Below, piece after piece: positions 1-7,044 of a stretch of DNA of 8,415 bases. This DNA comes from Chloroflexota bacterium (lineage in GTDB: Bacteria; Chloroflexota; Anaerolineae; Promineifilales; Promineifilaceae). The notes beneath the pieces are model-generated. The model was not told where the DNA came from. It did not search any database and saw only the letters and a program-made list of their open reading frames with translations. A program made the position numbers and the translations under genes. The stretch's first letter is position 1; every line of letters starts with the position of its first letter. The DNA lies in contig QQUD01000050.1 in NCBI GenBank assembly GCA_008501785.1, positions 1 to 8,415 of the forward strand, in the 5' to 3' direction.

Positions 1-736
1 TGCCTTCCCATACGTCGCCGTTTGATAAATGGATTTGCGGCGATGGCGTGTCTGTAACGGCCGTAACCCGCGCCTCTGTGATGATGGTTGTCCCCACATC
101 GGTGGCAGCTTGTCGCAAGCCATCTACCAGGGTTTGCCAACCACCATCCAGGTAAAAAACAGAGCTTTTGGTTGCATTTTGGGTTTGTTGCAAAAAAACG
201 GCCGTGTTCATCAAATCAGGTGCATTTGTATACGTGCCTAATCGCGCCAATGCAAACATCAAATCTTGCAAATTGCGTGAATCACCCACTTGCTTTTCGA
301 TCCATTCCCGCAAGGTTACACGATCTGTCTGTTCTGGTTTTGTTGTGTACAGGGCCATCATCGCCTTCATTAGCCGCAGCCGTTCACGCCAGGTTAAAAA
401 ACGAGAACGCAATACACCTCCCAGCGACATGGGCAGCGGGTACAGTTTGTTATGATGCACAGCCAGGCTGCCGTTCAAATGGGGCGTGTGCCCGGAAAAT
501 GGAATATTGAGGTCGTGGAGAACGGCCGTTCCCGCTCCCGACACATACAGCGCATGTGGTCCCAGATTAAACAAAAACCGCTCACGTTCTTGCGTGATGG
601 CGCGACCCCCTACTTGCTTCCCTTTTTCAAGAAGCGTCACGTTACGTCCCGCCCGTGCCAGGTACGTTGCTGCCGTCAATCCAGCCAGCCCACCACCGAC
701 AATCATTACATCAGTTCGTTTCTTAAAATCATTCAT
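1..736 (-). CDS. FAD-dependent oxidoreductase, phytoene-dehydrogenase-related (N-terminal part, cut by window edge)
   Basis: An open frame of 245 codons starts with ATG at 736-734 and runs off the left edge without a stop, so the C-terminus is missing. Near the N-terminus is a dinucleotide-binding fold: residues 10-19 read VMIVGGGLAG (GxGxxG-like), an acidic residue ending strand 2 is at Glu37, and GGR follows at 43-45. This is the classic FAD-binding start of amine oxidase, phytoene desaturase and protoporphyrinogen oxidase relatives. The later 'FNLGPHALYV' stretch resembles the COG1233 group. The enzyme would bind FAD and oxidise or desaturate an unknown, probably hydrophobic, substrate. 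The start is supported by AAAGGAG at 749-743, about 6 bases upstream. Three ACGGCCGT palindromes lie within the gene. It is divergent from metH and shows no evident link to it. The FAD fold is near certain; the substrate cannot be assigned. Confidence 0.88.
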   Translation of the reverse strand, partial: MNDFKKRTDVMIVGGGLAGLTAATYLARAGRNVTLLEKGKQVGGRAITQERERFLFNLGPHALYVSGAGTAVLHDLNIPFSGHTPHLNGSLAVHHNKLYPLPMSLGGVLRSRFLTWRERLRLMKAMMALYTTKPEQTDRVTLREWIEKQVGDSRNLQDLMFALARLGTYTNAPDLMNTAVFLQQTQNATKSSVFYLDGGWQTLVDGLRQAATDVGTTIITEARVTAVTDTPSPQIHLSNGDVWEG

Positions 737-740
737 CGTT

Positions 741-749
741 GTCTCCTTT
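741..749 (-). promoter_or_regulatory. Shine-Dalgarno of the FAD oxidoreductase gene
   Basis: Read on the minus strand, AAAGGAGAC precedes the ATG at 736 with normal spacing. It decides the start codon of the truncated oxidoreductase gene. Confidence 0.8.
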
Positions 750-753
750 GTAA

Positions 754-793
754 ATCGGATTGTTAATCCGATGGTCGGATTGCCAATCCAACC
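754..793. repeat. Two adjacent GGATT-loop-AATCC hairpin repeats
   Basis: Hairpin 1 is a perfect 8-bp stem, ATCGGATT (754-761) with AATCCGAT (765-772), closing a GTT loop. Hairpin 2 follows directly: GGTCGGATT (773-781) pairs with AATCCAACC (785-793) around a GCC loop, with one mismatch (C776/A790). Both share the core GGATT-NNN-AATCC, so they look like two copies of one short palindromic repeat. They sit just upstream of the ribosome binding site of the minus-strand oxidoreductase, probably in its 5' leader. They could form tandem RNA hairpins there, or be inert genome-wide repeats. Confidence 0.75.
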
Positions 794-898
794 TACGATT
801 TTCATTCACATGCTAAAATGTTCTATACCTCTGTAGACGAATCCCACTAGCCTTTTGTGACACATCTGTTAACGAAAAATGAAGCTTTGTTTTGTAGG

Positions 899-927
899 TT
901 GACACCTTACAGTCCCCCATATAAACT
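899..927 (+). promoter_or_regulatory. Candidate sigma-70-type promoter for the riboswitch-metH transcript
   Basis: A perfect -35 hexamer TTGACA (899-904) is followed by TATAAA at 920-925 (15-bp spacer) or by TAAACT at 922-927 (17-bp spacer). Transcription would start around 932-936, roughly 30 bases before the first helix of the SAM riboswitch, which is the expected arrangement. The -35 box is strong; the exact -10 is ambiguous. Confidence 0.6.
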
Positions 928-1017
928 TTGCATGTAAGAAAAATAATAAAATCTAGACCAACCTCATCTAGAGAGGCAGAGGGACCGGCCCGATGAAGCC
1001 TCGGCAACCGTTATCGC

Positions 1018-1089
1018 GGTAAACAGTAAGCAGTAACCGGTAAACAGTTAGAAAGTTAACTGATTACCGATCACCGAATACCGATTACC
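1018..1089 (+). repeat. Heptamer-repeat extension inside riboswitch helix P3
   Basis: The 5' arm is built of consecutive 7-mers: GTAAACA (1019-1025), GTAAGCA (1026-1032), GTAACCG (1033-1039) and GTAAACA (1040-1046). The 3' arm is also in 7-base phase: TGATTAC (1061-1067), CGATCAC (1068-1074), CGAATAC (1075-1081) and CGATTAC (1082-1088). The arms are roughly complementary. The tip is a 13-position stem, 1038-1050 with 1057-1069, with a single A/A mismatch and a GAAAGT loop. The base closes with GGTAA (1018-1022) and TTACC (1085-1089). The insertion therefore keeps P3 as a helix and leaves the ligand-binding core intact. Confidence 0.8.
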
Positions 1090-1154
1090 AAAACAGGTGC
1101 CAATTCCGGCAGACAACAATTGTCTGAAAGATGAGAGACGACGTTAAAAATCGG

Positions 1155-1178
1155 CCTCTCATCTTGAGAGGTTTTTTT
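1155..1178 (+). terminator. Intrinsic terminator of the SAM riboswitch
   Basis: A 7-bp stem, CCTCTCA (1155-1161) with TGAGAGG (1165-1171), closes a TCT loop and is followed by seven T residues (1172-1178). The stem overlaps the antiterminator partner 1156-1165, so the two structures exclude each other. This is the expression platform of the riboswitch. Confidence 0.95.
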
Positions 1179-1205
1179 ATTGGTGTAAAACGAAAATGGA
1201 TGGAC

Positions 1206-4200
1206 ATGAACAAAACAAACTTACTCAAACAACAATTACAACAACGCATTCTTGTGCTGGATGGAGCCATGGGTGCTCTCATTCAAACATATGAACTAGA
1301 TGAAGCCGAATTTCGGGGTGAGCGGTTTGCTGATCATCATTCAGATGTGAAAGGGAACAACGATCTGTTAAACCTGACCAAACCAGAGATCATCCAGGCC
1401 ATTCACACGGCATATTTGGAAGCTGGTTCAGACATCATCACCACCAACACCTTCAACGCCAATGCCATTTCTCAGGCAGACTACCATCTTCAAGATCACG
1501 CCTACGAGATGAATTTGGAAGCGGCTCGAAATGCTCGGAAAGCGATTGAACAATTAACAATCAACAATCAACAATCAACAATTAACAAACCTCGTTTTGT
1601 TGCCGGTTCCCTCGGACCACTCAATCGCACATTGTCCTTGTCACCCGATGTCAATGATCCCGGCTATCGCAGTGTCACGTTTGATCAAGTCGCCGATACT
1701 TACGCAGAAGCGACACGCGGATTGATGGATGGCGGTGCGGATATTATTTTGATTGAAACGATTTTCGATACGCTGAATGCGAAAGCGGCCATCTTTGCCG
1801 TGAAATCGGTGTTTGAAGAAAAGGGCGTTGAACTGCCACTGATGATTTCGGGCACGATTACCGATGCCAGCGGGCGTACGCTGTCTGGGCAAACGATGGA
1901 AGCGTTTTACCATTCGATTCGCCACGCTGAACCGCTGCTTGTGGGGATGAACTGCTCGTTTGGGCCGGAGACGTTACGGCCGTATATTACCTCTATCGCC
2001 AAAATGGCCGACACCTACATCAGCTTTTATCCCAACGCAGGTTTGCCTGACGGCTTTGGCGACTTTGACCAGTCTATCGACGACATGGCTCCCGTGCTGC
2101 GCGAATTAGCTCAGGATGGGTATTTGAACATCGTTGGTGGCTGTTGCGGCACCACACCTGCCTATATTCGCGCTTTTGCACAGGCTGTTGATGGCGTTGC
2201 ACCACGTCAAATTCCCACTTTTGAGCCATACATGCGCTTGAGCGGTTTAGAACCCCTGACGATTACGCCTGAACTCAACTTTGTCAATGTTGGTGAGCGC
2301 ACCAATGTAACCGGCTCACGTCGTTTTGCCCGCCTGATCAAAGAAGAAAAGTACGATGAGGCGTTAAGTGTGGCGCGTCAGCAGGTCGCAAACGGTGCCC
2401 AAATCATTGATGTGAACATGGATGAAGGGATGCTCGATTCTGAAGCCGCGATGCCGCGCTTTTTGAACCTGATTGCTGCTGAACCAGATATTGCCCGTGT
2501 GCCGGTGATGATCGACTCGTCTAAATGGAGCGTGATTGAAGCAGGTTTGAAATGTGTGCAGGGCAAATCAATCATCAATTCGATTAGCATGAAGGAAGGG
2601 GAAGCCGAATTCATCAAACATGCCAAATTAGCCCGCAAATATGGCGCAGCCGTGATTGTGATGGCATTTGACGAGGATGGTCAAGCCGATACGTTTGAGC
2701 GAAAAACCAAAATTTGCCAACGTGCCTACAAAATCCTTACCAAGCAAATTGGCTTTCCACCGGAAGATATCATCTTTGATCCGAATATTTTTGCCGTGGC
2801 TACCGGTATCGAAGAGCATAACGAATACGGCAAGGCATTTATTGAAGCAACGGCGTGGATTAAAGAGAATTTGCCGCATACGCTGGTGAGCGGTGGTGTG
2901 AGCAATATTTCCTTCTCGTTCCGGGGCAACAATGGCGTGCGCGAAGCCATTCATGCAGTCTTTCTTTACTACGCGATTCAGGCTGGTCTGGATATGGCAA
3001 TTGTGAATGCAGGGCAGCTTGAGGTATACGAAGAGGTACCGCAGGTGCTGCGCGAACATGTGGAAGACGTGATGTTTAATCGCCGTAAAGATGCGACGGA
3101 GCGTTTGGTGGATCTGGCAGAAACGGTTCGTGGGCAGCGCAAGGCAAATATAGAGGATTTGAGCTGGCGGGAAGCGCCGGTTGCAAAACGAATTTCTCAT
3201 GCGCTGGTGAAGGGGATTACGGACTTTATTGTGGCGGATACGGAAGAAGCGCGGTTGGGGGTGGAACGGCCGTTACACGTCATCGAAGGCCCACTCATGG
3301 ATGGCATGAATATCGTTGGCGATCTATTTGGCTCTGGCAAGATGTTTTTGCCCCAGGTTGTGAAAAGTGCCCGCGTCATGAAGCAGGCGGTCGCACATTT
3401 GGTGCCATTTATCGAAGCCGAAAAAGAAGAGTTGGGGTTAGTCGATCAGTCAAATGGCAAAATTGTGATGGCAACCGTGAAAGGCGACGTACACGACATT
3501 GGCAAAAATATCGTTGGCGTGGTGCTGCAATGCAATGGCTATGATGTGATCGACCTGGGTGTGATGGTCCGAGCCGAGAAAATCATCCAAACTGCCAAAG
3601 AAGTAAACGCCGATGTGATTGGACTTAGCGGCCTCATCACGCCCTCGCTTGAAGAAATGCGGCATATGGCTGCCGAGATGCAGCGGCAAGGCATGAATCT
3701 GCCGATTTTGATTGGTGGTGCGACGACTTCGAAGATACATACGGCCGTTAAAATCGAACCCAACTACCAAAACGGCCCCACCATTCACGTGGTTGATGCG
3801 TCACGTGCTGTGGGTGTTGTTTCCCATTTGCTGGGCGAAAGCAGCGAGTATGTCAATGAAATTCGAGAGGAGTATGCCAACCTGCGTACCAAACATGCAG
3901 GCAGGCAGAATCGACAGCGACTTGTTCCCATCGAATCCGCTCGCGCCAACAAATTTAAGGTAGATTGGGCCAACTACCAGCCTTCAGCCCCCAGTTTCAC
4001 CGGCATCAAAGCCTTTGACAATTACTCAATTCCCGAGTTACGCAAATACATTGACTGGACCCCATTCTTCCGCGCTTGGGAACTGTCTGGTAAATTCCCA
4101 CGTATTCTGCAAGATGATGTTGTGGGTGAGACAGCACAGCAGCTTTACAACGATGCCCAGGCAATGCTGGATTGCATTGAACAGGAGAAATGGCTAACGG

Positions 4201-4910
4201 CAAAGGCTGTAATTGGTTTCTTCTTGGCGAATAGTGTTGGAGATGATGTGCAGATTTTTAACGCAAAGGGGCAAAGGGGCAAAGGGGCAAAGGAAGACGT
4301 GGCGCAGGTTCACTTTTTGCGACAGCAGATGGAACGGCCGCCGGGACGGCCGAATTATGCGCTGTCAGATTTTATTGCACCCTCAGAAACTGGCTTGGAT
4401 GATTATCTTGGGATGTTTGCCGTAACAACCGGCATTGGCATGGCTAAAAAAGTAGCTGAGTTTGAAGCTGTCAATGATGATTACCATGCCATTTTGCTAA
4501 AAGCGCTGGCTGATAGGCTGGCCGAAGCGTTTGCCGAGCGGCTGCATGCGCGTGTGCGCCGTGAGTTTTGGGCATATGCACCAGCGGAAACATTCAGCAA
4601 TGATGATTTGATTGCCGCAGCCTATCAAGGCATTCGTCCCGCACCTGGTTATCCCGCTTGCCCTGACCACACGGAGAAAGGCGAGTTGTTCCGTTTGCTG
4701 GATGCCACAACCCATACAGGCCTTTCACTCACAGAAAATTTTGCCATGTCACCGACAGCGGCCGTTTCCGGCTACTATCTGGCACACCCAGAAGCCCGTT
4801 ACTTCGGCCTGGGCCGTGTTGCCAAAGATCAGGTTGCTGATTACGCCGAACGCAAGGGCATGGATGTGGAAACGGCCGAAAAGTGGCTGGCTCCGAATTT
4901 GGGATATTAA
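1206..4910 (+). CDS. metH: Cobalamin-dependent methionine synthase MetH
   Basis: This cytoplasmic enzyme moves a methyl group from 5-methyltetrahydrofolate via methylcobalamin to homocysteine, giving methionine. The 1234-residue product has the full four-module order of E. coli MetH (1227 aa). The homocysteine domain opens with [10 protein letters not shown] and has zinc-ligand Cys250, Cys313 and Cys314 (GMNC, GGCCGTT). The folate domain (from about residue 357) includes [13 protein letters not shown]. The cobalamin domain has D761-x-H763-xx-G766 (GDVHDIGKN), with His763 as the cobalt ligand. The C-terminal reactivation domain has [15 protein letters not shown] (Arg1144) and ends APNLGY. The frame is open from 1131, but that start would lie inside the riboswitch. 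ATG 1206 matches the E. coli N-terminus best; ATG 1200 is the in-frame alternative. No strong Shine-Dalgarno is visible (GGATGG at 1198-1203 is close). Two short tandem repeats interrupt variable loops at residues 116-127 and 1020-1030. The gene appears complete and functional. Confidence 0.98.
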   Translation: MNKTNLLKQQLQQRILVLDGAMGALIQTYELDEAEFRGERFADHHSDVKGNNDLLNLTKPEIIQAIHTAYLEAGSDIITTNTFNANAISQADYHLQDHAYEMNLEAARNARKAIEQLTINNQQSTINKPRFVAGSLGPLNRTLSLSPDVNDPGYRSVTFDQVADTYAEATRGLMDGGADIILIETIFDTLNAKAAIFAVKSVFEEKGVELPLMISGTITDASGRTLSGQTMEAFYHSIRHAEPLLVGMNCSFGPETLRPYITSIAKMADTYISFYPNAGLPDGFGDFDQSIDDMAPVLRELAQDGYLNIVGGCCGTTPAYIRAFAQAVDGVAPRQIPTFEPYMRLSGLEPLTITPELNFVNVGERTNVTGSRRFARLIKEEKYDEALSVARQQVANGAQIIDVNMDEGMLDSEAAMPRFLNLIAAEPDIARVPVMIDSSKWSVIEAGLKCVQGKSIINSISMKEGEAEFIKHAKLARKYGAAVIVMAFDEDGQADTFERKTKICQRAYKILTKQIGFPPEDIIFDPNIFAVATGIEEHNEYGKAFIEATAWIKENLPHTLVSGGVSNISFSFRGNNGVREAIHAVFLYYAIQAGLDMAIVNAGQLEVYEEVPQVLREHVEDVMFNRRKDATERLVDLAETVRGQRKANIEDLSWREAPVAKRISHALVKGITDFIVADTEEARLGVERPLHVIEGPLMDGMNIVGDLFGSGKMFLPQVVKSARVMKQAVAHLVPFIEAEKEELGLVDQSNGKIVMATVKGDVHDIGKNIVGVVLQCNGYDVIDLGVMVRAEKIIQTAKEVNADVIGLSGLITPSLEEMRHMAAEMQRQGMNLPILIGGATTSKIHTAVKIEPNYQNGPTIHVVDASRAVGVVSHLLGESSEYVNEIREEYANLRTKHAGRQNRQRLVPIESARANKFKVDWANYQPSAPSFTGIKAFDNYSIPELRKYIDWTPFFRAWELSGKFPRILQDDVVGETAQQLYNDAQAMLDCIEQEKWLTAKAVIGFFLANSVGDDVQIFNAKGQRGKGAKEDVAQVHFLRQQMERPPGRPNYALSDFIAPSETGLDDYLGMFAVTTGIGMAKKVAEFEAVNDDYHAILLKALADRLAEAFAERLHARVRREFWAYAPAETFSNDDLIAAAYQGIRPAPGYPACPDHTEKGELFRLLDATTHTGLSLTENFAMSPTAAVSGYYLAHPEARYFGLGRVAKDQVADYAERKGMDVETAEKWLAPNLGY
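1551..1585 (+). repeat. Heptamer tandem repeat inside metH (CAATYAA x5)
   Basis: Five exact 7-mers lie end to end: CAATTAA, CAATCAA three times, then CAATTAA. Because 7 is not a multiple of 3, the repeat is read in all three phases and encodes [12 protein letters not shown], residues 116-127. This falls in the linker between a helix and the '[10 protein letters not shown]' strand, where E. coli MetH has an unrelated sequence of similar length, so the reading frame and fold are kept. Confidence 0.9.
4264..4293 (+). repeat. Octamer tandem repeat inside metH (CAAAGGGG, 3.75 copies)
   Basis: Three complete CAAAGGGG units (4264-4271, 4272-4279, 4280-4287) are followed by CAAAGG. The repeat is read as [11 protein letters not shown] (residues 1020-1030), a basic glycine-rich loop in the reactivation domain. 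Residue offsets against E. coli MetH rise from +4 at the cobalamin His to +10 at Arg1134/Arg1144, consistent with a small net insertion in this part of the protein. Confidence 0.9.
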
Positions 4911-4967
4911 AAGTATTCAATACAATTATTCGATTGACAAAAGAGCAAGGTAAACGTTCAGGTTCAG

Positions 4968-5031
4968 AGGTGCGACGCACTTGCAAACGGTATTTTGTAG
5001 CACATTACTCTGGGAAAAGTGCGTCGCACCT
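4968..5031. repeat. 15-bp perfect inverted repeat between convergent metH and the toxin gene
   Basis: AGGTGCGACGCACTT (4968-4982) is the exact reverse complement of AAGTGCGTCGCACCT (5017-5031), with a 34-base AT-rich loop. Each arm contains a smaller palindrome, GTGCG-N-CGCAC. Weaker complementarity extends outward (TTCA at 4963-4966 with TGAA at 5031-5034). It lies where metH (plus) and the toxin gene (minus) converge, so it could act as a two-way terminator, although neither side has a clear T-run. It may also be a copy of a dispersed palindromic repeat. Confidence 0.75.
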
Positions 5032-5060
5032 GAATAGTTACAGAGCAAGAAGAATAAGCA

Positions 5061-5450
5061 TCACTTGTAAATCTCAAAAGTTGCCTCATTTGTTAAAACG
5101 TTAGCAAGCTTTTTATCACGGGTGAGAATGGGCAAATTGGCAAATTTGGCTGTGGCGGAAATGAAAGCGTCCATCCATCCTAATCCGGTGTGCTGATATT
5201 GTTGCATCCAGCTTCCCGCTAAACGAGCGGCATCTGAACGTAGCGGCAAAATGGTGAACTGGCTAACAAGTGCCTGGTGTCGCTCAAATTCTCCAGCGCG
5301 TAAACCACGCCAAAGTTCAGCTTCTGTGATCACGGAGAGATAGGGGATGATGTCCTTGCTGACTAGCTGATCAAAGTAAGGTCGAATACGCGCTCGGCCC
5401 AGGTAAATGTCTATTAGACAACCAGTATCGTACAGGAATGATTCAGCCAT
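5061..5450 (-). CDS. vapC: VapC-like PIN-domain toxin (probable endoribonuclease)
   Basis: The 129-residue product has the compact size and acidic motif pattern of PIN-domain toxins: Asp8 in FLYDTGCLID, Glu45 in ITEAELWRG, Asp94 in GLGWMDAFISATA and Asp112 in LTRDKKL. In this family these residues hold Mg2+ or Mn2+ for RNA cleavage, and target RNAs are often tRNA or rRNA; the target here is unknown. The frame is open further upstream, to 5483, but ATG 5450 is preferred. It places the first catalytic Asp at the usual position, and the start overlaps the antitoxin stop in the sequence ATGGCTGA (8-base overlap), a standard coupling signal. No catalytic residue appears lost, so the toxin is likely active. 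It faces metH tail to tail. Confidence 0.9.
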   Translation of the reverse strand: MAESFLYDTGCLIDIYLGRARIRPYFDQLVSKDIIPYLSVITEAELWRGLRAGEFERHQALVSQFTILPLRSDAARLAGSWMQQYQHTGLGWMDAFISATAKFANLPILTRDKKLANVLTNEATFEIYK

Positions 5451-5733
5451 CTGCCCAATTGCTCTCCCAGCGTGAACGGCCATCTTTTAACCATTCATCA
5501 TCGATTTCTCGATTGCCCCACATGCCGAAACTGTTTTGGATGAGAGTTTCCGCTTCCTCATTGTTTGTTAACAACTTCGAAAAAAAACGCTCATATTCAG
5601 CCATACTCATGATAACTGCTACAGATTTGTTGCCACGTTGCACAATGATTGGGTTTCCAGTCTGAGTAATTTCACGTAATACTCGTCCAAATCGGTTCTT
5701 GACTTCAGTTGAAGAGAGTTTCTTTGCTTTCAT
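5443..5733 (-). CDS. Phd/YefM-type antitoxin
   Basis: The 96-residue protein begins MKAKKLSSTEVKNRFGRVLR and continues with PIIVQRGNKSVAVIMSMAEYERF. This is the DNA-binding N-terminal pattern of Phd/YefM antitoxins (roughly residues 1-55). The C-terminal part, rich in Trp and acidic residues (REIDDEWLKDGRSRW), is the likely toxin-binding tail. It would neutralise the PIN toxin encoded immediately downstream, with which it overlaps by 8 bases, and repress its own promoter as a complex with the toxin. The pairing of a Phd-fold antitoxin with a PIN toxin is common. The ATG has no Shine-Dalgarno, and the promoter predicts transcription starting at the ATG itself. Symbol left blank because naming varies between vapB and phd. 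Confidence 0.9.
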   Translation of the reverse strand: MKAKKLSSTEVKNRFGRVLREITQTGNPIIVQRGNKSVAVIMSMAEYERFFSKLLTNNEEAETLIQNSFGMWGNREIDDEWLKDGRSRWESNWADG

Positions 5734-5739
5734 GATTTG

Positions 5740-5768
5740 ATTTTAGCTAATATTTTTAGCTAAATCAA
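5740..5768 (-). promoter_or_regulatory. Toxin-antitoxin promoter, predicted leaderless
   Basis: On the minus strand, -35 TTGATT (5768-5763) and -10 TAAAAT (5745-5740) are separated by exactly 17 bp. The antitoxin ATG begins 7 bases after the -10, where transcription should start, and there is no ribosome binding site, so the mRNA is probably leaderless. The promoter fits into the 41-bp gap after the glutaminase stop codon, so the toxin-antitoxin pair can be transcribed independently. Confidence 0.65.
5743..5763. promoter_or_regulatory. Twin TTAGCTAA palindromes, probable antitoxin operator
   Basis: Two identical 8-bp palindromes TTAGCTAA (5743-5750 and 5756-5763) lie 13 bp apart centre to centre. 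They fill the spacer and touch both the -10 and -35 of the predicted promoter. Antitoxins of the Phd type bind paired palindromes over their own promoter, so this is the likely autoregulatory site. Confidence 0.7.
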
Positions 5769-5774
5769 GCCCGT

Positions 5775-6689
5775 TCAAAAAATCGAAATACCGGTTAACG
5801 TTGTGAATAGTTCTAGCGCCTTGGTTCCAGCGAGAGAATTGCCACTCTCATTTAAGCCTGGAGACCAGACACAGACGGAGAAATGACCGGGCATCACAGC
5901 TAAAATGCCGCCACCTACCCCGCTTTTTCCTGGGATCCCAACCCGATAGGCAAAATCGCCTACCGAATCATAGGTACCACAGGTGAGCATCAGTGACTTG
6001 ATATATTTTGCTTGACTGTTGGTAATGAGCGGTTCGCCAGTTTGCCGCAGCTTGCCGCTATTGGCTAGATAGAGGCCCGCACGAGCCGCATCGATACAAC
6101 TCATGGATAGTGAGCAGTGGTGAAAATAGGCGTCTAGCACGGGTTCGGGATCGTTGTGTAGATTGCCAAAGCTTTTCAGGAAGTTGGCTAATGCCTTGTT
6201 GCGAAAGCCAGTAGCTGCTTCGGAATGAGCAACGGCATGATCGAAGTCGATGGTTGGGTTGTCAGCCAACAGACGTACAAAATCTAATACGGTTTGTCGT
6301 GCATTGTTGAGGTGTGACAATATAATGTCGGTAATGACGAGTGCACCAGCGTTGATAAATGGATTGCGTGGGATGCCATTTTCATATTCGAGCTGCACCA
6401 GAGAGTTGAATGCTGTGCCAGATGGTTCGCGGTCTATGCGCTGCCAGATACTGTCTCCTGCCACCTGCATTGCTAAAGTTAGCGTAAAAAGTTTGGATAT
6501 GCTCTGAATCGAAAAGCGTTCTGCCGCATCTCCGATCTGAAACAACTCGCCATTGGTTGTGACCATGGCCATGCCAAACTTGTTGTTGGAAATGTGTGCT
6601 AATTCGGGGATGTAATTTGCAACTTTTCCTTTTGAAAGGAGCGGTTGAACTTGTTGATTAATGTCTGAAAGTATTTGTGGATAGTTCAT
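5775..6689 (-). CDS. glsA: Glutaminase (beta-lactamase-fold, GlsA family)
   Basis: The 304-residue product is essentially the family's usual length (about 305-310) and complete. It hydrolyses L-glutamine to L-glutamate and ammonia in the cytoplasm. Family landmarks are in order: the Ser-x-x-Lys catalytic pair S63-I-S-K66 in FSIQSISKLF, NPFINAGA with Asn113, SEAATGFRNKALA with Glu157 and Asn164, LDAYFHHCSLSMSC with Tyr188, and IPGKSGVGGGI near the C-terminus. It has no signal peptide. The ATG at 6689 lacks a close Shine-Dalgarno; AAAGG lies about 17 bases upstream. The toxin-antitoxin genes follow on the same strand after 41 bp, but with their own promoter, so an operon is doubtful. In other bacteria the enzyme is linked to acid resistance or nitrogen use; nothing here shows which applies. 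Confidence 0.96.
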   Translation of the reverse strand: MNYPQILSDINQQVQPLLSKGKVANYIPELAHISNNKFGMAMVTTNGELFQIGDAAERFSIQSISKLFTLTLAMQVAGDSIWQRIDREPSGTAFNSLVQLEYENGIPRNPFINAGALVITDIILSHLNNARQTVLDFVRLLADNPTIDFDHAVAHSEAATGFRNKALANFLKSFGNLHNDPEPVLDAYFHHCSLSMSCIDAARAGLYLANSGKLRQTGEPLITNSQAKYIKSLMLTCGTYDSVGDFAYRVGIPGKSGVGGGILAVMPGHFSVCVWSPGLNESGNSLAGTKALELFTTLTGISIF

Positions 6690-6731
6690 GATTTGTGGGT
6701 CATTACCTTTGTAAATGTGGGAATTTAGGGG

Positions 6732-6740
6732 AGTATATCA
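6732..6740 (-). promoter_or_regulatory. Candidate extended -10 promoter of glsA
   Basis: Read on the minus strand, TGATATACT combines the TGn extension with a TATACT -10 hexamer. The -35 region is poor (CTTTCC), as is tolerated for extended -10 promoters. Transcription would start near 6725, giving a leader of about 35 nt before the glutaminase ATG. Confidence 0.5.
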
Positions 6741-7010
6741 CGATGTTTTGGAGTGGAAAGAGGTGGGTGGTACTGAATTCTTAGCGACTAGGACCCCCCT
6801 GTAACAGTTTCTGTAAGTTACTGGTTGCATACTTAAAAGTAAGTTGGCATTGGGTTATTTCACTGCCATATCATTAAAAAGCTTTGCGCAATCATCACCC
6901 TCACATTCAACCACCACGCGCTTTTCGGGGAGAGAAGCTCGCCCTCTGCACTTCTGGAATTACCCCTAGTAAACAAACTGGACGTCATATCCGTCGGACT
7001 GCTGTTTATG

Positions 7011-7024
7011 GAAACGGCCGTTTC
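7011..7024. repeat. GAAACGGCCGTTTC, longest copy of the ACGGCCGT palindrome family
   Basis: This is a perfect 14-bp palindrome in the untranslated region 34 bases before the secreted-protein start codon. It contains the AACGGCCGTT motif that recurs across the window. It could be mistaken for a local operator, but its copies inside genes argue for a genome-wide motif. Confidence 0.7.
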
Positions 7025-7044
7025 TATTTGCATTCTTACCTTAT

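Larger units (their letters stand above)
963..1178 (+). ncRNA. SAM-I (S-box) riboswitch with antiterminator and terminator, upstream of metH
   Basis: The conserved S-box core is present: GAGGGACCGGCCCGATGAA (979-997), GGCAACC (1003-1009) and GGTGCCAATTCC (1096-1107). P1 is a perfect 7-bp helix, 963-969 (CTCATCT) with 1129-1135 (AGATGAG). P4 is CAGACAA (1110-1116) with TTGTCTG (1120-1126). The 3' strand of P1 is reused: 1128-1137 (AAGATGAGAG) is perfectly complementary to 1156-1165 (CTCTCATCTT), giving a 10-bp antiterminator that is mutually exclusive with both P1 and the terminator. In this family SAM binding stabilises P1, frees the terminator and stops transcription. The predicted role is repression of metH when SAM is plentiful. 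The aptamer is about 173 nt, longer than usual, because P3 carries a repeat-built extension at 1018-1089. Confidence 0.96.

Noticed and set aside
88..510. A 140-codon plus-strand open frame
   Set aside because: It is antisense to the FAD oxidoreductase, whose minus-strand frame has clear FAD-binding motifs and a ribosome binding site.
813..1007. A 64-codon minus-strand open frame upstream of metH
   Set aside because: It overlaps the metH promoter and riboswitch core, which fully explain the conservation there.
1131..1205. N-terminal extension of MetH from an upstream in-frame ATG at 1131
   Set aside because: These codons overlap P1 of the riboswitch and the intrinsic terminator, and homology with E. 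coli MetH begins at the 1206 start.
2628..3200. A 190-codon open frame on the minus strand
   Set aside because: It lies antisense inside conserved metH, has no recognisable protein features and no ribosome binding site.
5451..5483. Upstream start for the PIN toxin at 5483
   Set aside because: It would overlap the antitoxin by 41 bases and put 11 extra residues before the conserved FLYDTG strand; 5450 gives the usual spacing and an overlapping start/stop.
5443..6689. Glutaminase and the toxin-antitoxin pair as one functional operon
   Set aside because: They share a strand and a short gap, but a well-formed promoter with operators lies in the gap and no functional link is known.
6799..6840. 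CTGTAA direct repeats and short palindromes as a regulator binding site
   Set aside because: The matches are only 5-6 bases long in AT-rich DNA and not clearly placed against a promoter; too weak to report as a site.
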